This document shows positions 34,001 to 35,360 of a stretch of DNA of 35,360 bases, piece after piece. The stretch lies in contig NZ_BJNM01000023.1 of the NCBI RefSeq assembly GCF_006539685.1, positions 1 to 35,360 of the forward strand, in the 5' to 3' direction. Every line of letters begins with the position of its first letter. Position 1 is the first letter of the stretch. The notes under the pieces were generated by a model, which saw only the letters and a list, made by a program, of their open reading frames with translations, searched no databases and had not been told where the DNA came from. A program made the translations under genes and the position numbers. Origin of the DNA: Gluconobacter oxydans. GTDB lineage: Bacteria; Pseudomonadota; Alphaproteobacteria; Acetobacterales; Acetobacteraceae.

Positions 34001-35035
34001 ATGATAGGCTCATTCCCTTCCGTTTCAAACCGCCTCGGACGTCTTTCCTTCGGACTGCTCTGCCTGATGACCCCGCTGGCCCTACAAGGCTGCACGGCAC
34101 CCCATATTCCGGACCTGCATCCGACAGCACAGGAAACGGCCCTCATCCCCCCGACACTCACACTCGACATGTCGGATGGCGCCCATATTCCCCTGCGACT
34201 GTATCCGGCCCTCACATCCAGTCCCCGCGGTATCATCTTGGCCCTGCACGGTTACGGCGACAGCCGGGATGCCTGGGAGTTCGCCGCACCGGTCTTCACG
34301 TCCCAAGGCTTTACGCTCGCCGCGCCGGACATCCGGGGCTTTGGCGGAACTGCCGACCGGGGTGGATGGAGCAGCACGGCCAGACTGGTGCAGGACACCC
34401 GCGAACAGGTGCTCTGGCTGCACACCCGCTATCCCGGCACACCCATTCACGTCATGGGAGAAAGCATGGGGGGCGCCATAGCCCTGCTTCTGGCCGCGAC
34501 AGACACGCCCCATATCAGCAGCACGATCCTGCTTGCCCCTGCGGCGCTCGATATCGGTCAGCCCTGGGAGAGCATTCTGGGTGGTCTTGATCTCCTAACC
34601 CCGCACTGGAAGCTCGACGGATCGGCCGTTCCCGGTCACCGGGTTGCAAGCGACAACCTCAAGGCCCTGCGGCGGATGTATTTCGATCCCCTCACCCTGC
34701 ACAGTTCGACGATCCATCCGCTCTATGGCCTGACCCTTCTGATGCAGGCCGCCTACAAAGCCGCCCCTCGGGCCCGGACCCCGCTGCTCATCATTTTTGG
34801 TGGCCGTGACCAGTTCGTCCTGCCCCCCTTCACGGCGCGTCTGCTCCGCAAACTACCCCCCGACACGAGGATCGACGAACTGCCCGGCGCCCATCACCTT
34901 CTCAGCCGGGACCACCGGGGCGCGGCACAGGATGCCGTCTCGTGGCTGACAGACCCCGACCGCTTCCTGCCATCAGGCGGCGATATCGCCGCTGCCGCAT
35001 GGCAGGCCACCGCCCAGACACAGACTTTTCCATGA
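34001..35035 (+). CDS. Alpha/beta-hydrolase lipoprotein (monoacylglycerol lipase/lysophospholipase-like)
   Basis: A 344-residue serine hydrolase with a lipoprotein signal: hydrophobic run RLSFGLLCLMTPLAL and lipobox LQGC (Cys31). The alpha/beta fold has an oxyanion loop LALHGYGDSRDAWEF, nucleophile Ser155 in GESMGG, Asp270 in FGGRDQF and His in GAHHLL (298/299), a complete catalytic triad of the Hydrolase_4 (monoacylglycerol lipase) group. Likely substrates are lipid esters at the envelope; this is inferred. The start is uncertain: ATG 34001 (or the GTG just before it) gives a full signal peptide but has no good nearby ribosome site, with GAAGGAG about 25 bases upstream. The frame is open far upstream, but that part is antisense to polA. 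Confidence 0.82.
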   Translation: MIGSFPSVSNRLGRLSFGLLCLMTPLALQGCTAPHIPDLHPTAQETALIPPTLTLDMSDGAHIPLRLYPALTSSPRGIILALHGYGDSRDAWEFAAPVFTSQGFTLAAPDIRGFGGTADRGGWSSTARLVQDTREQVLWLHTRYPGTPIHVMGESMGGAIALLLAATDTPHISSTILLAPAALDIGQPWESILGGLDLLTPHWKLDGSAVPGHRVASDNLKALRRMYFDPLTLHSSTIHPLYGLTLLMQAAYKAAPRARTPLLIIFGGRDQFVLPPFTARLLRKLPPDTRIDELPGAHHLLSRDHRGAAQDAVSWLTDPDRFLPSGGDIAAAAWQATAQTQTFP

Positions 35036-35083
35036 CCTTCTGCCAGCCGTATGCCCGGACGACAGAACTTTCAAAAAAGAGGG

Positions 35084-35112
35084 CTGGCAATCTGTCGCCG
35101 AAGCAGTTATCT
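35084..35112 (+). promoter_or_regulatory. Candidate promoter of tRNA-Arg
   Basis: CTGGCA (35084-35089) and TTATCT (35107-35112) are separated by 17 bases, placing the transcription start a few bases before the mature tRNA at 35123. The region just upstream has an imperfect inverted repeat TGCCAGC/GCTGGCA (35041-35089), which may also help end the hydrolase transcript. Confidence 0.45.
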
Positions 35113-35122
35113 GAGGGCGCAT

Positions 35123-35199
35123 GGACCTGTAGCTCAGCTGGATAGAGCGTTGCCCTCCGAAGGCAAAGGTCACGCGTTCGAATCGCGTCAGGTCCACCA
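35123..35199 (+). tRNA. tRNA-Arg (anticodon CCG)
   Basis: A 77-base tRNA with encoded CCA. The acceptor stem is GGACCTG (35123-35129) with CAGGTCC (35189-35195), discriminator A at 35196 and CCA at 35197-35199. The D-loop region TAGCTCAGCTGGATAGAGC, the anticodon stem TTGCC/GGCAA with loop CTCCGAA (anticodon CCG, reading CGG), and the T-arm GTTCGAATC are all present. The CCG tRNA-Arg is a frequent integration site for mobile elements, and the sequence changes character directly after it. Confidence 0.97.
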
Positions 35200-35253
35200 A
35201 ATTTCCTTGTTTTTCAGAGACTTAAGATTTTGGCTTGTCTCATTTCCCTCTAG

Positions 35254-35270
35254 CTTAGTGCTAGCATAAG
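35254..35270. repeat. Palindrome upstream of the terminal ORF
   Basis: An 8-base perfect palindrome TGCTAGCA (35259-35266) is flanked by CTTA (35254-35257) and TAAG (35267-35270), giving an almost complete inverted repeat with one unpaired base. It lies 24 bases before the start codon of the partial ORF and could be an operator. TCTAGC also recurs at 35249-35254 and 35309-35314. Confidence 0.4.
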
Positions 35271-35293
35271 GGCAGAAAACAAGGGTTTTACGC

Positions 35294-35360
35294 ATGGATA
35301 AGCATAGTTCTAGCGTAGTTTCCGCACCATATAATGTGTTCAAACAGAGGTGGACCCGTC
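35294..35360 (+). CDS. Start of an unidentified gene running off the window (possible integrase)
   Basis: An ORF begins at ATG 35294 and stays open to the window end (22 full codons, MDKHSSSVVSAPYNVFKQRW and onward). AAGGG (35281-35285) is 8 bases upstream, a normal ribosome site. It lies in an AT-rich segment (35200-35360 counts to about 42% GC) directly after tRNA-Arg. By position it could be a tyrosine recombinase, whose genes commonly start just beyond the tRNA target, but the visible residues contain no diagnostic motif, so the function is a guess. Confidence 0.5.
   Translation, partial: MDKHSSSVVSAPYNVFKQRWTR

Overview
The window reads as chromosomal DNA of an alphaproteobacterium, most likely an acetic acid bacterium (Acetobacteraceae, probably Gluconobacter). 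This is inferred from moderately high GC, a two-subunit glycyl-tRNA synthetase (glyQ/glyS), an RNase E with an acidic insert in its S1 region and a C-terminal GWW motif, and a clustered mreBCD-mrdA-rodA locus. Most genes are housekeeping and close-packed; no phage genes, insertion sequences or CRISPR arrays were seen. Accessory character appears only at the right edge.

Layout. 1-5864: the end of exonuclease III, then on the minus strand a small secreted WxxGxW protein, a ferritin-like protein, aspS, a Rieske/FAD oxidoreductase and a DUF2076 protein, most with clear intrinsic terminators. 6019-10982 (plus): glyQ (TTG start), glyS and a third, tightly spaced gene encoding a DUF2075-type helicase with an N-terminal nuclease-like motif. 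10979-16813 (minus): the cell-elongation cluster, transcribed mreB, mreC, mreD, mrdA (PBP2), rodA. 17109-17918 (plus): two related glycine-zipper lipoproteins. 17944-21479 (minus): a TauE/SafE permease, leuA and an N-acetylmuramoyl-L-alanine amidase. The leuA leader encodes a 14-residue peptide with four leucines, followed by segments that can form alternative hairpins, so it looks like a leucine attenuator. 22036-24828 (plus): rne after a long structured leader. 24923-26875 (minus): a small lipoprotein and xseA. 26942-28857 (plus): purD overlapping an unrecognised protein with uracil-DNA-glycosylase-like motifs. 28837-33949 (minus): polA, a SCO1-like protein and an orphan periplasmic binding protein, probably one transcript. 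34001-35035 (plus): a lipoprotein alpha/beta hydrolase. 35123-35199: tRNA-Arg(CCG), after which base composition drops to about 42% GC and a new ORF begins, as expected at the start of an integrated element.

Functional links: MreBCD, RodA and PBP2 together build the lateral wall. Aspartyl- and glycyl-tRNA synthetases, RNase E, Pol I, ExoIII and ExoVII are core information-processing enzymes. The observations most worth following are the leuA leader, the nuclease/helicase fused to the glyQS transcript, the UDG-like protein behind purD, the SCO-like protein with altered cysteine spacing, and the tRNA-Arg island boundary.
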